Positions 21,689 to 34,026 of a stretch of 64,000 nucleotides of DNA are shown piece after piece. The stretch lies in contig JAYKKI010000139.1 of NCBI GenBank assembly GCA_039881145.1, positions 620,001 to 684,000 of the forward strand. Reading direction: 5' to 3'. Position 1 is the stretch's first letter, and each line of letters begins with the position of its first letter. Source of the stretch: Druceiella hillmani (taxonomy: Eukaryota; Arthropoda; Insecta; Lepidoptera; Hepialidae). The position numbers and the translations under genes were made by a program. The notes under the pieces were generated by a model. That model ran no database searches. It saw only the letters and a list, made by a program, of their open reading frames with translations, and was not told the origin of the DNA.

Positions 21689-23090
21689 ACCGGACTGGAA
21701 TCATTGCTGGATAGATAAACAATTATTCAGAATAATGAATGATAACCATGCGACTTGCATAGAAGGATGTCCATACATATCTTATTTTAATAAATGCTTA
21801 CGATCTTGGTCACTGTATTATTTTTATAATGTTATATTTCTAAATTGTTTTTCTTATTTTTTTGTACCAAATAATAAAATAGGTCTTTTATATTATTGCT
21901 AATTTCAAAAATTTAAATTACGATTAGAATTATAATTGCACATGTAGTCTATAAAACATTAATGTACATTAATTTTGATCTAAAATTGTCTTATAGCTAT
22001 AAATTGTTCGTTAATTTTTTTGGTATTCTGGAAGCAATGTTGCGTTTCCTAGTGAATTTTCAAGAAACCACGTATTCGTAAATCTTAAATTAAAAATATT
22101 TATAATGTTGGATTTGATTTCGTATTATTATTCGTAGCTTAAAAAAATTAACCGCTTGTCAGTGAAAGCCAAGATAAGAAACATATTAAACCTTGTTTTT
22201 TCTTGCCACTTTTTTCTTCTTTAATTTATGTAAATTTCTGAAATGAATTAAATGTTTTAGAAAATTTAGGACATATGGTATTATTAAAAGTATCTAAATA
22301 TAAAGTTTAAATGTTGAAACATAGATATGATGTACATATGGGATGTAATTATAAAATATTACAAACTTACATTGGGTAAAATTGAAAAATTACTGGAATA
22401 ATATTTTAATCAATTATAACATATTAAGACGTTTGTTATCCAACTGATTCACGGAACATCGTAATGGAGACATTATATAGGCTTTTTCATTTTTAATAAT
22501 TTTATAAAGTATATTTATTTTAAACCTTTACGGGTTTTAATTTTTTTTCTTATTTACAAATAAATTTTCTTTAAGTTTTCTTTTATACGTAATTTTATTA
22601 TTTTAACATTACTTCGTATTGTATAACATTAATTTATATTAGATGTCCCTAAGACTTCGTTTGCGTGTAATTATGATTTCTTTCCTTTAGACATAGCTCG
22701 TGGGTATGCAATATTAGCACAAAAATCCTAAAAAAAGTTCTTTTACTGCTATTATCATTCTATACGGTAAATTAGTCACTCCTTTAAAAATGTGATAGTG
22801 CAATTATTTTATCATAATTTGCACAAAGTTTTTTTAGGGATTTTATTCTTATCTTAGTCTACGCTTGCCATACTAATTTACAAAAAGATTATACATAAAA
22901 AATAGTAAATTATACATACAAAATATGTGCAACATTTTGTTCATTTTGGAATTCCCCAAATTCAGTCAAAAACCGACCTAAATCATATCCAAGGTTAAAT
23001 CGTATTCCGTATCAAGAGATTTACAAAGAAATTATAACACAGAAATCAAGCTCAGATTTACTTTAATAATTAGTCTAAAAAGCGTCTCAA
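21689..23090. other. AT-rich sequence, nothing recognised
   Basis: No coding or RNA signal. The open frame at 21669-21902 starts in the TG repeat and has no recognisable content. Confidence 0.55.
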
Positions 23091-23094
23091 TCGA

Positions 23095-23185
23095 TCCCAT
23101 TGTGCCGAGTGCGTTCGTGTAACGCACACTACTAACAGTCACACAGCACGGCCGGGGCCGGCGCATGCGCGTGTGTATTAGTAGA
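23095..23185. promoter_or_regulatory. GC-rich island with palindromic GCGCATGCGC
   Basis: In very AT-rich surroundings about 90 bp carry 'GGCCGGGGCCGG', then 'GGCGCATGCGCG' (a perfect match to the NRF-1/Ewg-type site core), 'TGCGTTCGTGTAACGCACAC', and imperfect inverted flanks 'CTACTAACAGTCACACAGC' and 'GTGTGTATTAGTAG'. It may be a promoter fragment or the end of a mobile element. No gene start is visible nearby. Confidence 0.35.
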
Positions 23186-25145
23186 AAACCAAATATTTCA
23201 TAGCATACATCCGACCCTTAAGCGTAGGTACACAATGTTTTGATAAACTTTTTGTAAATATTATTATTAGCTTCCATTCCATTTAAACGTGTTATCTAGC
23301 ATATCTTTAACAAGTATAAAATATTACGAATATCTCAGGAAATATGTAGTTTAGAATCATTGCTATAGTTTCCCAATAAATTTTAATTAAACTTCTAACG
23401 TTACTTTTAAAAATGTTAACTTTAGCAATTTCAAAGATAAGGAAGACATATTGTGTTAAAAAAATCTTAATTGTTGGCTTTAGCGATTTTGAAAATGGGG
23501 GAAAGCAACATATTGTATTTATACCATAACCATATTACGTAAAACCTAGTAAAAATATTTTTTAATTTTTTGTAAATAGCTCTTTCAAATATTATCCCAT
23601 GCTATTCAAAAAAATTAAATAGTTATTTAATTTGCTGCTTTTAACAATTCTAAGTAAACATTCATTGAGTGAAAAACAATTTTCAATGTTTCAAATATTA
23701 CAAGTCAAATATTCTACGTACACTACTTTTATAAAACTGGCTCTCCATTGATCACACTACAAACCCGAAAGTTCCCGGATTACTGCAAAATGCAATATGA
23801 AATTCTTTTTCATAGTATTTTGGTATATGATCTTAAGTCGTTTTTGCCTTTTACGAGTGTATTGTTGTGTATTTCCTATCCGACATTTGATCCTGTTTCC
23901 AATAGCAATATATTTTTTCACATTTGATTTCGCCTCAAAGATTGTTTGGAAAAGATCCTTGAAATTTTGCAGTGATAAAATGTATACGTCAAAAATCACC
24001 TATCTAAATATTCATATGGAAATTATAATAATTAACTATTAATTAGTAATAATTTACTATAGTACTTCTTGAGATATTGCGACAAATGTCTATAACAACA
24101 ATTTCCGCAAAAACCGTTTAATATAAGAACTTGAAATTAGGTGTTTAATATTATAAACACATGTAAACTCGCACTTATTTGAATACATAACTGTCACAAA
24201 CATAAACTAGAGAGTTTTTGAGATATACACCTATAAAAGTTAGCGTTAAGATCACCTTCAGGTATATTCTGGCGACAGCTTTCATCAAGCGTTACTCTTT
24301 AATGGTTTTAACTACAGCCCCGATTTTTTTTTCTTTCATTAAATAAATTGTAGTATACGCTTTTCAACGTTACTCGAATCATAGATTTAAAAAAAACATG
24401 AAATTTGCCTAGAACTGAAACCGATAAAAGTTTGTCCCATTATAATTAAAGTAAGGTAAACATATGTTTAACTCAGACATATATTAAGTTGGCATGGTCT
24501 ACAGAATAGTTAAATATTGCACTGTTTCTTTATTATGCCAACTTAATCACGTCTGTTTTAATACAGAAAAACATAAACCGTAGCTCTTTAGCTTGTACCG
24601 TACCTTTGAACTTGTTGACTGGCAATAGATCGAACAAATTACACGCACAAACTCACACAACTACAAACCGTCTGGTTGCAAATCTCTCTATGATGCCCTT
24701 GCTTAGGTATTTCTTTGAAAACACGATTGATACGGAAAGCGAATTTAGGGAAACTTATTTCTTTCATCTATATCCATGGTTCAGCTAGTTTTTCTTTTCA
24801 ACTGCTGTTTTAATAAGAATTTCAAGAATATACGGAAATTGTAAATGCTCCTTATTTCTTGCTTAAGCTAGTTCATACTTAACAGTTTGATCTGATTCTT
24901 CAAACTGAAGAAGAAATATTTCAGCCTATATTATATATTTTAGCGATAGAAGTAATTATGATTTCAATAATTTTACAAGTAAATTAGCTTTCAATATAAA
25001 TTTGTGAAAAGAGGAGAATTTTCTCTAAAAATGAGAACGTTTTTAGAACAAAATTATTATGATCTGAATTTAATAAATAACATGCCTCTCCATCCGTTAG
25101 TTAACAAGTTGTATCTTAACCGAGGGTGATAGATCTTTTTTTTTT
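23186..25145. other. AT-rich; contains dispersed repeat C pieces
   Basis: Two adjacent copies of 'TTTAGCAATTTCAAAGATAA' or 'TTTAGCGATTTTGAAAATGG' with 'ACATATTGT' lie at 23410-23460 and 23470-23520. They resemble repeat C (43.2, 48.85, 56.35 and 58.4 kb). Opposed open frames at 23757-24042 are mutually antisense and unsupported. No gene recognised. Confidence 0.4.
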
Positions 25146-25187
25146 AAATTAAACTATTTTACAGTTGTTTGTAAAATAGTTTAATTT
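25146..25187. repeat. Perfect 18-bp-arm hairpin
   Basis: 'AAATTAAACTATTTTACA' at 25146-25163 is exactly complementary to 25170-25187 around a 6-base loop. Confidence 0.92.
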
Positions 25188-26739
25188 TCTACAAAAATTA
25201 GCTTTTCTATGCTCGGCAATGGTCCTCGGTTCTTTTTATGCAAAATTTTCCTTTCCCTTCTCTTAATTTATATTTTATTTTATCTTTCACTTATTTATCT
25301 AATAAACAATAAAAAACCCGAAGTGAGCACTTTTGGTTTTACAAAAGTTTTACATTCTTACCTTGAATATGTTGAATAAACCTTGGAACTCATTAGCAGA
25401 TCCAAAAATATACGTTTTCTTGGTTAAAATTTATATTCTGAAAACTTATTTGCCCTCCTTATTTTTAAATATATTACTGTCTCTTTAGAAGAATTATTTA
25501 TTTTACTAGTCTTTTCACTATCTTTTTCCTCGATTTCTTAACGTCAGAAAACACTATTAAATTAAATTTTATTATCTATTTAAAAAGGTAGAAATAAGTC
25601 TATGCGAGTATAACCGTTGAACGCAAATGGAAAACCAGCTTAATATACACATAGAAAATATAAATATACCCTGCTTTTCAAAAAAAGGTTTTCCCCAAGA
25701 GCAATATTATTAAACTGCGTCCAGAAAAACAACCTCTACGTAATTAAGACTTATCGTTCGCTGTCCCAAACTCGAGCTAACAATCTCATTAAAAGTAAGA
25801 CGTGCCTCGCCCCTGATGACATTTCCATTTGTTGCTTAATCGATACTTTCCAGCTTGGTGTAAGCGGATTTGCAGGTTTGATTTCATGACAATCGTGAAG
25901 TTTGAGTTAGTTTTGTGGTTATATTTGTTTTGAGCTGGGTTTAATAAGTTAGGCTGGACAAAAGAGTATTTTAATTCTTCTGGCGAAATTTAAATATTTT
26001 TTTTTGTTAGTAGGCAATAAGTAATCCATAATTTTGAAACTCATACTACATTCAATTCTCGAAATAAACAAAAATAATTTCAAATTATTTAACGAAGACA
26101 TTCTAAAATAAATGCTTTTGTATTGCTTTGTTATGATGTTAACACGAATTTAAAATACTACCAAATGCTTGGCAGACTGCACTCAGTGTATAGTTCTGTA
26201 GTCAGTACGGCTATATACGTACCTATATATTTACTTAAGACTTTGAAAACGCTTATACAAGACGAAGACAACTATCGAAAAAATTATGTTTTCCCATTTC
26301 ATAAGGATAATTTGAGAAAAAGTCGAGGTAATGACCAAAACCTTAAGTACTGTGGACTGAATCTAAATACAAAATACATCTATTATGCTACGTGCACAAT
26401 TAACGTAAAGTGTGATACACTGTCCTCTTTATGTTAAATTATAAAAAAAAAATTTAAAAAAAAAGTTGTTTAAATTAATTTCCACGGAGTCTTCATGACT
26501 TTTTACACACCCTACAGTATTATATGTATTATTCTTAAACTAGTAGTTCTGACTCAGCTGTGTTGGGTGGGTTCTATTAGTAATATAAATATCTAATAAA
26601 TTTTATTCTTCATAACCTACAATGTTTAATTTAGAAAAACAAAATTAAATTCCAGTAGCACTTTTTTTCGCTCTTTGAAAGCCCACACTCAATTTCTAGA
26701 GAATGAGGAAAGAATTTTGATGGTGATATAGATATAACC
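25188..26739. other. No gene established; GC-richer patch at about 25705-25905
   Basis: The patch stays open for 30 or more codons in several minus-strand frames at once, which argues for composition and against coding. A donor-like 'TTCAAG|GTAAGA' on the minus strand at about 25362 follows a short protein-like block without a start or acceptor. The 104-codon plus frame at 26123-26437 is unrecognised. Confidence 0.3.
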
Positions 26740-27330
26740 ATGGTATTATGTTGTACTAAGAGAGATACATTTACATTGGAGGAACTCTAAAAGTGGGAAG
26801 AGATAACGTACAGTTGAAAGTAAAAAGAGTATTCAGCTGGACTGTTTAGAATTGGGAAAATTGCATCAGGTCTTCGCGTCGCATGTCTCATCAAAGTCTC
26901 CGATCAGTTAATCCTACCTGTAATTACTTACGGAGCCAAAATTTTAATACTAAGAGAATCTAAAAGATTCTAAGTAAGTTATGGGACGAGTTATGCTCAT
27001 CGCTTCTCTAAACGGTCAAATCCGAAATCAGACAATCCGTTAAAGAGCTAAAGTCACCCACATAGCTCAAAAAATAAACAGCCCGAAGCTGAAATAGGCT
27101 GGTTACAATTGTCGAAGAACTAACAGCAGATGAAGTAAAGAGTTCTGGTGTGGAGGCCATGTTAGGCAAACGTTGTGTAGGAATTCTTCCGGCTAGTTGG
27201 AGTGACGACTTGTGCAAGCTGCCTAGCTGGTAGTGATTGCATGAGAAGAGCCAAAGACCTGGCTAAATGACGAATATTGGGAAAGGCAAATGTTCAGTAG
27301 TGGATAGAGGCGGGCTCTTGGTTTTGATGA
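26740..27330 (+). pseudogene. RTE-like LINE 3' end (reverse transcriptase C-terminus), heavily mutated
   Basis: Scattered across frames, the plus strand retraces the C-terminal region of insect RTE-type ORF2 proteins. In order it shows a 'GKL' block equivalent to the 'FGKLRHVF' motif (26860-26885), 'VLPVMTYGA'-equivalent 'LILPVITYGA' (26910-26945), an 'RNQTIR' segment (about 27020), 'AGHNC' in place of the usual 'WAGH' block (about 27095), the 'VLEWRP' position (about 27145), 'SWSDDLCKL' (27197-27225) matching the RWSDDL motif, and a final 'QWIEAG' (27296-27315) like 'QQWTSIG'. Frameshifts and stops are frequent. This is the 3'-most part only, consistent with 5' truncation on insertion. Confidence 0.82.
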
Positions 27331-28004
27331 ATATTATACAAGTTACCTGACCCAGTTTGGCTCGGGTAAAAAAGGAAAAACAACTGAATATTTCTTTAAG
27401 CGTATGTTACAATAGATCTTCCTCATTCTCAAATATTCCTTTTCTATTTTTTGCAGAAAATATTCTAAAAATGCAGAAAAATATTCAGAACAAATGAGAG
27501 CAAAAAATCTTACAAGAGATTTATAGTGCAACTTGCAAAAAGAAGTAAGGGAGAAAATTAATAAAATATATTTACAACCTCTACGATCTTCCTTCAATAG
27601 TTTTGGACATCAAGACCCCCTTGTCTTGTAAATAGCTGGATAATATACAACGAATGGAAGAACCCGTACAGTGCGAACACGGGTACCTAACAAGGTACTT
27701 AACCACAAAGGACCAAGAGTGCTTTTGCTCGTTGATGTAATGAAAGCTTAGTATCTAATATGGTGGATAAGGCCCAAATGCGAGTCTACACGCGTGACTT
27801 CCAAGCTCCTAACCCAAGGATACATTTTTATTCTGCGAGAAAACGTATTCCATGTTAATTTATAGCAAAGCAAAAATTGTAGATACTCAATAATAGTAAC
27901 TGAGGAATAAAAATAAAATAAACAAACGAAAAAAAACTCTTTTTGGCATTTATAATATTACGATAATTATTGTACGAAGAGCCGGCCTTTATTATTTCAC
28001 TTTG
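27331..28004. other. No gene recognised
   Basis: About 27600-27860 is less AT-rich but gives no convincing frame. The minus open frame 27343-27597 is unsupported and partly overlaps the end of the LINE relic. Confidence 0.45.
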
Positions 28005-28077
28005 GTCTCTTTTAAATATAAAAGAGACAAAACTGAAATAATTTCAGTTTTGTATCTTTTAAATGTAAAAGAAAAAA
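28005..28077. repeat. Nested palindromes
   Basis: 'GTCTCTTTTAAATATAAAAGAGAC' (24 bp, self-complementary apart from its centre; halves 'GTCTCTTTTA' and 'TAAAAGAGAC') adjoins 'AAAACTGAAAT' and 'ATTTCAGTTTT'. A further 'ATCTTTTAAATGTAAAAG' mirrors the first palindrome, so the whole block can fold as one arm pair or as separate hairpins. Confidence 0.85.
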
Positions 28078-29094
28078 ATATAATAATACTTTTTTCGTTC
28101 CTTCCATTCACTAAAATCTACATATAAATACGGGAAGAGAAAACTTTGTACCCCTTTTTAAGCATATCGTGTGGAAGGAGGAGTATAAGATTCGGCATAC
28201 TTAAAGTTTATATGGAGAAGGAGTGCAAAACGCTAAAATTTACATAACGTTCAACCTTTAAAAATGTAAAGAATTACGATCGAATTTCGACCATTGACCA
28301 TTACTAGCTATAATAAATTGATATATTTACTGTTAACCATATCTACCAAATGTCCATTAGTCGACATCCAACTACTAATCGATAATGATCACTAGTCAAC
28401 GAGCGACCTGATTTAAATTGTTCTTACAATTTGTACGTTTTAACCCATGTCATTTAACTTTCGCAGATTAATACCATCACAAGTGACACGACTTTAATCT
28501 GCACTAAGACAAAGACCTTTATTTCCTATAGTTTTATGCAATAAGCACCCATAATCCTGAAATGATGTTAGAAATAGAAACTTTTAAAATATAAAATTTT
28601 CTTTATTAGAAATATCCTGGTGCCCGGTGTTACATTACATCCATGAATCTAATTGTTCTTGGATAATATTTATTATGATACTCATTTTTACTACGTATTT
28701 TCTCTACAACCAAGGAAAAAGAATAATATAAATGCGGAATCCATTAATTTAGAAATAAAAGTAACAAGATATATTATCAAAAACAAAAAAAATTCGACTC
28801 CACAAAAACAACACAAAAATTTCAAATTTGTTTAACGCCGTCAAAGATTCATTGAACATTTGATTTGACTATAAACAAAACCCAACAATCAAATGTCTGT
28901 TTATTACGATTTATTGCGTCAAAAAATCTTTACTGCGTTAGTAAAATTTGCTACTTTCTTTTCGTTTTTCTGCGTAGTCTGTTGTTTGTTATTTAACAAT
29001 TGCAGCAATTGCATATGTATATTTTTTTAAACTTACTGAAAAGTTAGGAATTTTTTTTTAAATTTTTCATTTATATTCAAACAAACTTTTAAAA
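28078..29094. other. AT-rich sequence, nothing recognised
   Basis: No coding, RNA or repeat signal found. The 60-codon plus frame at 28653-28835 is Lys/Asn-rich and compositional. Confidence 0.55.
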
Positions 29095-29490
29095 CCAACA
29101 AAATAATTGACACTAACGCCAAATTTTTGACTGGTATATATAAAAACAAGGACACTTTTGATTTATGTGATTTATTTGAATATTTTTCATCAAGTATGTT
29201 AAAAACTACACAAAGGTTTTCCAGAAGGTTTGTAAGATGGGCGAAGCTAAGGATATCGTATCAAATATAAAGCATTCACACAATAAAATATGATCTCTCT
29301 GGAACATTATAAATAGTGAAACGAAGAAGTTTTAAATCAGTCCTTTAAATTTCACGATAATATTCATCCCGGGAAATCAATAATAAATTTATCAATTCGC
29401 AATCGGATATAGCTAATTCCTTTAAGGAATTGTCACTGATATTCGTATTATCATTACTATTATCATTGCGCATTAAACTTGGTACCAGAT
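29095..29490 (+). pseudogene. LINE ORF2 linker fragment (between endonuclease and reverse transcriptase)
   Basis: The plus strand reads 'DLCDLFEYFSS' (about 29163-29195), then in the next frame 'KYVKNYTKVFQKVCKMGEAK', 'SNIKHSHNKI', a TGA, and 'SLWNIINSETKKF' (about 29300-29333), then 'FINSQSDIANSFKELSLIF' (about 29388-29445). This order, ending in a 'TWxIIN' block and an 'IANxFNxFF' block, is characteristic of the linker preceding the reverse transcriptase in Jockey/CR1-type LINEs. At least two shifts and one stop break it. No reverse-transcriptase core follows. Confidence 0.75.
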
Positions 29491-30679
29491 GACGCCGCCC
29501 AATTATTGTATTGTTGTATACTGTTTATTACGCCTATTATATGGAATGGTTTAATTGAAAAAATTTTCTTTTCTAGGAGTTACGAATAAAAGTATTGAAT
29601 GTATTAAGCAATTTTTTACAATTTGCTATATTCCTAATGTAACAAATGTCGGATTATCAATCGCATGACATCACCTTGCGGAGAATCCCTGCAAGTGGTT
29701 TAGACTCCGCCTCGTCGTTTCACAAATTAAGTAAGTCTTCATGAGTATAAGTAAAGATGAATATTTATTATTGCTGGGAAGAAAATTCAACTAAGGAACA
29801 ATGCAATTTTTTTCCAAAGTCTACGACGAGTGTTTACTCAGCACTCACTATTTCTTTTATTTTTTTCAAGTAGGTGGCTCCTATGTATTAAAGATAAATT
29901 GCGTATACTTAGATACAATCACCTGTTAGACTCCAAGACAAAACATTAGTATCTATTTGCCATAACGCATATGATAAACAGTACTTTATGGAATAAGAAA
30001 TAGTACCATTTGGACAACAATTAACATGTTTATGAAGAGCTTTAATTTGGAATGAAATAAAAGGCTTACAGTTCAAAGCAAGCAAGCGTTCAGCAATGAA
30101 TTTTAACTGAGCCAGCACTACTATTTAGTGCGGACAAATAAAGAGTAGCGTGAAGGCTTTTTTATCAACTTAATGAACATATTAAATACAGGTGTTTCAA
30201 AATAATACTGTCTCCCATAGCCATCGAGGTTTCTGATATTATAGTAAAGTGTAACTTGAGAAAGAAACACTTAGGTATATTCCATTAAAAAAATTCAGTA
30301 CTAGTATTGCGACCCAAAGTGGAGGTTATAGTTTAGCAGCAAATATTCAGATGAGTCACCATTCGGTCTTAAGGATGTACCGATCTCTATATATAATCCA
30401 TAAACGGAATTATTTATAATACATGTGGGATTTTGGTAGATCCACGATGCGGGTCTTTGGTGTCGATTGTGTTAATTCATCGAATGTCAGATTCAATACG
30501 AAATTGACGTTTCATTGAAATGTGAAATCAATTCGACTTTTGAATTTATACATATCCATAGAATATTATTACATATCCGTAGATAAACCATATATTAATT
30601 TTCTATTCCATTTTTTACGGTTTTTCATCAATATATTTAGAACTGACTGAAGCGAAATTTTCAAATTGTAAAATGGCTG
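29491..30679. other. AT-rich sequence, nothing recognised
   Basis: No gene seen. The minus-strand open frame 29909-30118 has no recognisable motif. Confidence 0.5.
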
Positions 30680-30770
30680 TGATATACTGACAGACAGATA
30701 AGGAAATGGACGGACGGTGAGTATCTTATAAAGTACTATTTTTTGCCTTTTGTGGTACATAACCCTAAAA
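30680..30770. repeat. Dispersed repeat, 'GACAGACAGA...ACATAACCCTAAAAA' type
   Basis: 'TACTGACAGACAGAT' and 'GGACGGACGGTGAG' precede 'TTGTGGTACATAACCCTAAA'. It is the same module order as at 10.77 and 37.35 kb. The chance minus-strand frame across it (30569-30823) is discounted. Confidence 0.65.
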
Positions 30771-31413
30771 AATTTAAAAACTTTGATACAAGCGAAGATG
30801 AACTCGCAGATCCCTTTGAACAACGACCATCTGTGTGGTTTCAGCTTTAATTCTAAGATAGATTAGTTTAGTTATTCGTATTAAAATACAAAATTACCAG
30901 TTTTTGACGTCTTTTAAATCAATACTGGATACATGAAGGCAATTCCTCCCAGTTGAGTGTTAATTTCAAAAAAGTAATTTAAAATTTTAACAACTCTGCG
31001 TAAAATATATAGCGCCGCAAATTTGGTCTTAATATCTATATACAAGTGTGCCAAGTTTCAAAACTATAATATTTATTCCGTCCAGATGACCATAAATGCT
31101 TAAATATTTTAAAGTACTTGTTTGGCACGGAAATACAATTCACGTTCATTGGTCTTTGGAGTTTTTTATAAATTTATCAAATTTCTGGTTTATGTTCATA
31201 TATTTTAATTGCAAAGGCTAAGGATTATTGCTACTGAATATAGAGTATGCCTTGAGTGTCGAATGGTGACTTATCAGTGTTTAAGCCTGAGTAACGGTAC
31301 AAAATGACAAATAAATTTATTGTAAAAATAAACAATATTTGCGATTGCGAACTCATTGTGTTTTTTCACTGTGGTTTTTTTTATTTTAGTAATTTTTAAT
31401 AATTTACCTTAAG
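30771..31413. other. No gene recognised
   Basis: Around 31050, 'CCAAGTTTCAAAACTATAAT' resembles 5' parts of the dispersed 'ACGGAACCC' repeat. Otherwise AT-rich. Confidence 0.4.
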
Positions 31414-31483
31414 TACACCAACAAACCGCTGCCTATATTCATCTGATTTACACCAACAAACCGCTGCATATATTCATCTGCTT
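31414..31483. repeat. Tandem duplication of 35 bp
   Basis: Two 35-bp units beginning 'TACACCAACAAACCGCTGC' differ at two positions. Confidence 0.95.
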
Positions 31484-33001
31484 TATTTCGACTTAATAGT
31501 TTTTTATACATTCAACATTTCATTGAAATTGTATAAATCGAAATAATGTTAAGAAGATGGGGAAGTATAATTCAAGTGATTTAGAAGCCTAATATTTCGG
31601 AAAAGTGGCTAAAAATTAAAAATAGTAAATGGAATTTAAACTTCCTTATAGGAGAGATTGCTAACGAAACACTAGAAAATATGTTAAATTAAGGTTTCCT
31701 CTTAGCGGGGAGGAATCTTGAAAATAAAAAAAAAATCCTCTTTGTGCTCTAGACCACAACAAGGGATATAAGTGAAAAATTTTAATTTAAAATATTTATG
31801 TAATTACATTGATATTATATGGTGGATATTATTTTGGCGAATCAGAAACAATGCGAGATTATTATTTTAAAGTACAATAACATACCTTTATCATATTTCT
31901 CTTATTTCAAATAAAATAATAAACACTAATAGCAAGCACTTGATTTGTTCCACTTACTATATATATAATAACATGCGTGCGTGTGTGCGTGTCTTAGTTT
32001 CTAAGACAAATATTAGGATTACATGTAGTTCCAAATAAACCGCTGAAGTTTTAAAATACATTGAAGCAAAAATAAAACAAAACGGGAATTCTGTGAACAA
32101 ATTTTTTAATAACGCGCTGAAAAGTACAAAGTTATAATTATCGCCAAAAAGTAACTACAGTAATATTAATGTATGTCCGTACGTTGTATATTTATCGTAT
32201 GAAAGTGATCAGTCTTTTTTTTTAGTCGGTGTTAAATCCACATAAAAATGAAAAGCTGAAATGATAAAATTCGACGTAAGATTAATTTGGTTTATTTCCT
32301 TATCAATGTATTTCTCTCTTGTTTTTTTTGAATTTCACTATTGTCGTTTAAAATAATGACGAGATTATTAGTTAAACAAAAATAAACGAATAATTAAAAT
32401 AGGGACGAAAGCAATGATTACTTTTTTAAAACTTATTTTACAATTTTTTCTTCGCCACATGAATGCTGAATTAACAAGAAAAATGTTTTCCTCACAAAAT
32501 ATTGATGTGCGAGTCTTATAATAATCATGTAATATACCACATTACTCCAAAATTAATCACGCAAATCTTCTCATAAATATTTTTCAAAGTTATTAAACGT
32601 GCTAAAAATATCTTCGAGCCGCCGTAATATACAATTTCTACACCGTATTTTATTTTACACTTTTCCCAACTCTTGATGAAAATATCGAGTATTTAAGTAT
32701 CTGTTAGCCTAATTCTGTATCTAAATTATCTTGAACGCAGACAGGCAAGGCTTCTTGTCTCTGGGCGGTTCGTTTTCATTTTAATCATGGTCGACGGACG
32801 ACGCACGATGACACGGCATTATGATCCAATTGTAAGGATTCTTTTCCAATTGTGAGAAGCAACGTTCAAATAAAAGAAGTTAATTATGAAAATACACTAT
32901 GTTTTGTAACGGATAAATCGTAAAGTGTTATACGAAAAAAATTAAAGAAACTTTTAAGCCTAAAAATATTTAAAACATTAATATTTTGACCGCTTTACCT
33001 G
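31484..33001. other. AT-rich sequence, nothing recognised
   Basis: A short (GT/GC) run ('GTGCGTGCGTGTGTGCGTG') lies at 31974-31992. A GC-richer spot near 32735-32820 ('GGACGACGCACGATGACACG') has no readable frame. Confidence 0.5.
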
Positions 33002-33032
33002 TGGGATTATTAGAATTTTTCTAATAATCCCA
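33002..33032. repeat. Perfect 14-bp-arm hairpin
   Basis: 'TGGGATTATTAGAA' and its exact complement 'TTCTAATAATCCCA' flank a 3-base T loop. A partial third copy 'TTTTTCTAATAACC' follows at about 33063. Confidence 0.9.
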
Positions 33033-33533
33033 GAATTTATCAGAATTTGAGATTTTGAGAATTTTTCTAATAACCTACAAAACTTACTTCAAAATGTTAA
33101 TTATTTAGAACTATTCATACATATACGAATTCAAAGATTTTTTTAATTACTTCCTTTCATTTAAAAATTTGTGTCTCGGTATGTAGTAGTTGTTAAGTTA
33201 CGAAAGTGCACATTCTTCTGTCCAAAATTACACCAATTTATTCCCATTTGTTTTTATATTTCCTAGTAATAAAAACAAGCGACGATGCTAAGCTAACATG
33301 AGAAGAATTTTATGTTTTCTTACAAAATACGAATAAAATAACTAACAACTCCTGAAATATCAGTCAAATGTAATGAAACTATTGTTATATCCAAAATCGC
33401 TTATGGAAAACTTGTTCTAATTTAATAAAAAATGAGCAAGTAAGGAGTTTCTGAATTTAATGTTAGTGATAAAGTGGAAACATCTTTCTGATCCATTCGC
33501 TCTCTAACTAAAAAATTACTTCACAATTCAGCA

Positions 33534-33620
33534 TATCTAAATTATGTAAACATTATGTAAAACATTATGTAAACATTGGGGTTACATTATGTACATTATG
33601 TTACATTATATAAACATGGG
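33534..33620. repeat. Irregular tandem 'ACATTATGTAA' repeat
   Basis: Six or so close variants of ACATTATGTAA occur, including two 'AAACATxGGGGTTA' joins. Confidence 0.85.
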
Positions 33621-34026
33621 GTTAAACCTTGGTAAGTCCGTGAATATCCAAGTTTAAAAAAATCACTCCCCGTTACCTTATAACTTAAAATGACTGATAT
33701 AAAAATATTAGTCAAATACTCCCTTGATTCACATTTATAAAGGTTATTGGTATATTTGTTTATAAAGGTAACTTAACTGATTATCTTTGAAGATAAATTT
33801 TTGAGAAACACAGGAATGAAAATAATTTAATATTTGAAACAAAACTTAAGTTTTTTAAACTGCATAGACGAAAGTAAATTAATTTCATTTATGTTATATA
33901 ATTTAAATGATAATTTATATAAAAAACCAATAAAGAAAAACGATTTAAAGTTGTTATGAAAAAATTCGAAAACGAATGGAATTTTCAAAAATATATTTAT
34001 TAATTGTGGATGCTTTAAATGCACAT

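Noticed and set aside
17200..23000. Terminal inverted repeats or target-site duplications around the Mutator/YqaJ-like relic
   Set aside because: I compared the flanks by eye, including 'GGGGGCGGATTTCGC' near 17198, and found no convincing complementary end downstream. A computed alignment is needed.
25705..25905. GC-richer patch with protein-like minus-strand peptides
   Set aside because: All three minus frames give long, plausible-looking peptides, so openness reflects composition. No frame can be chosen.
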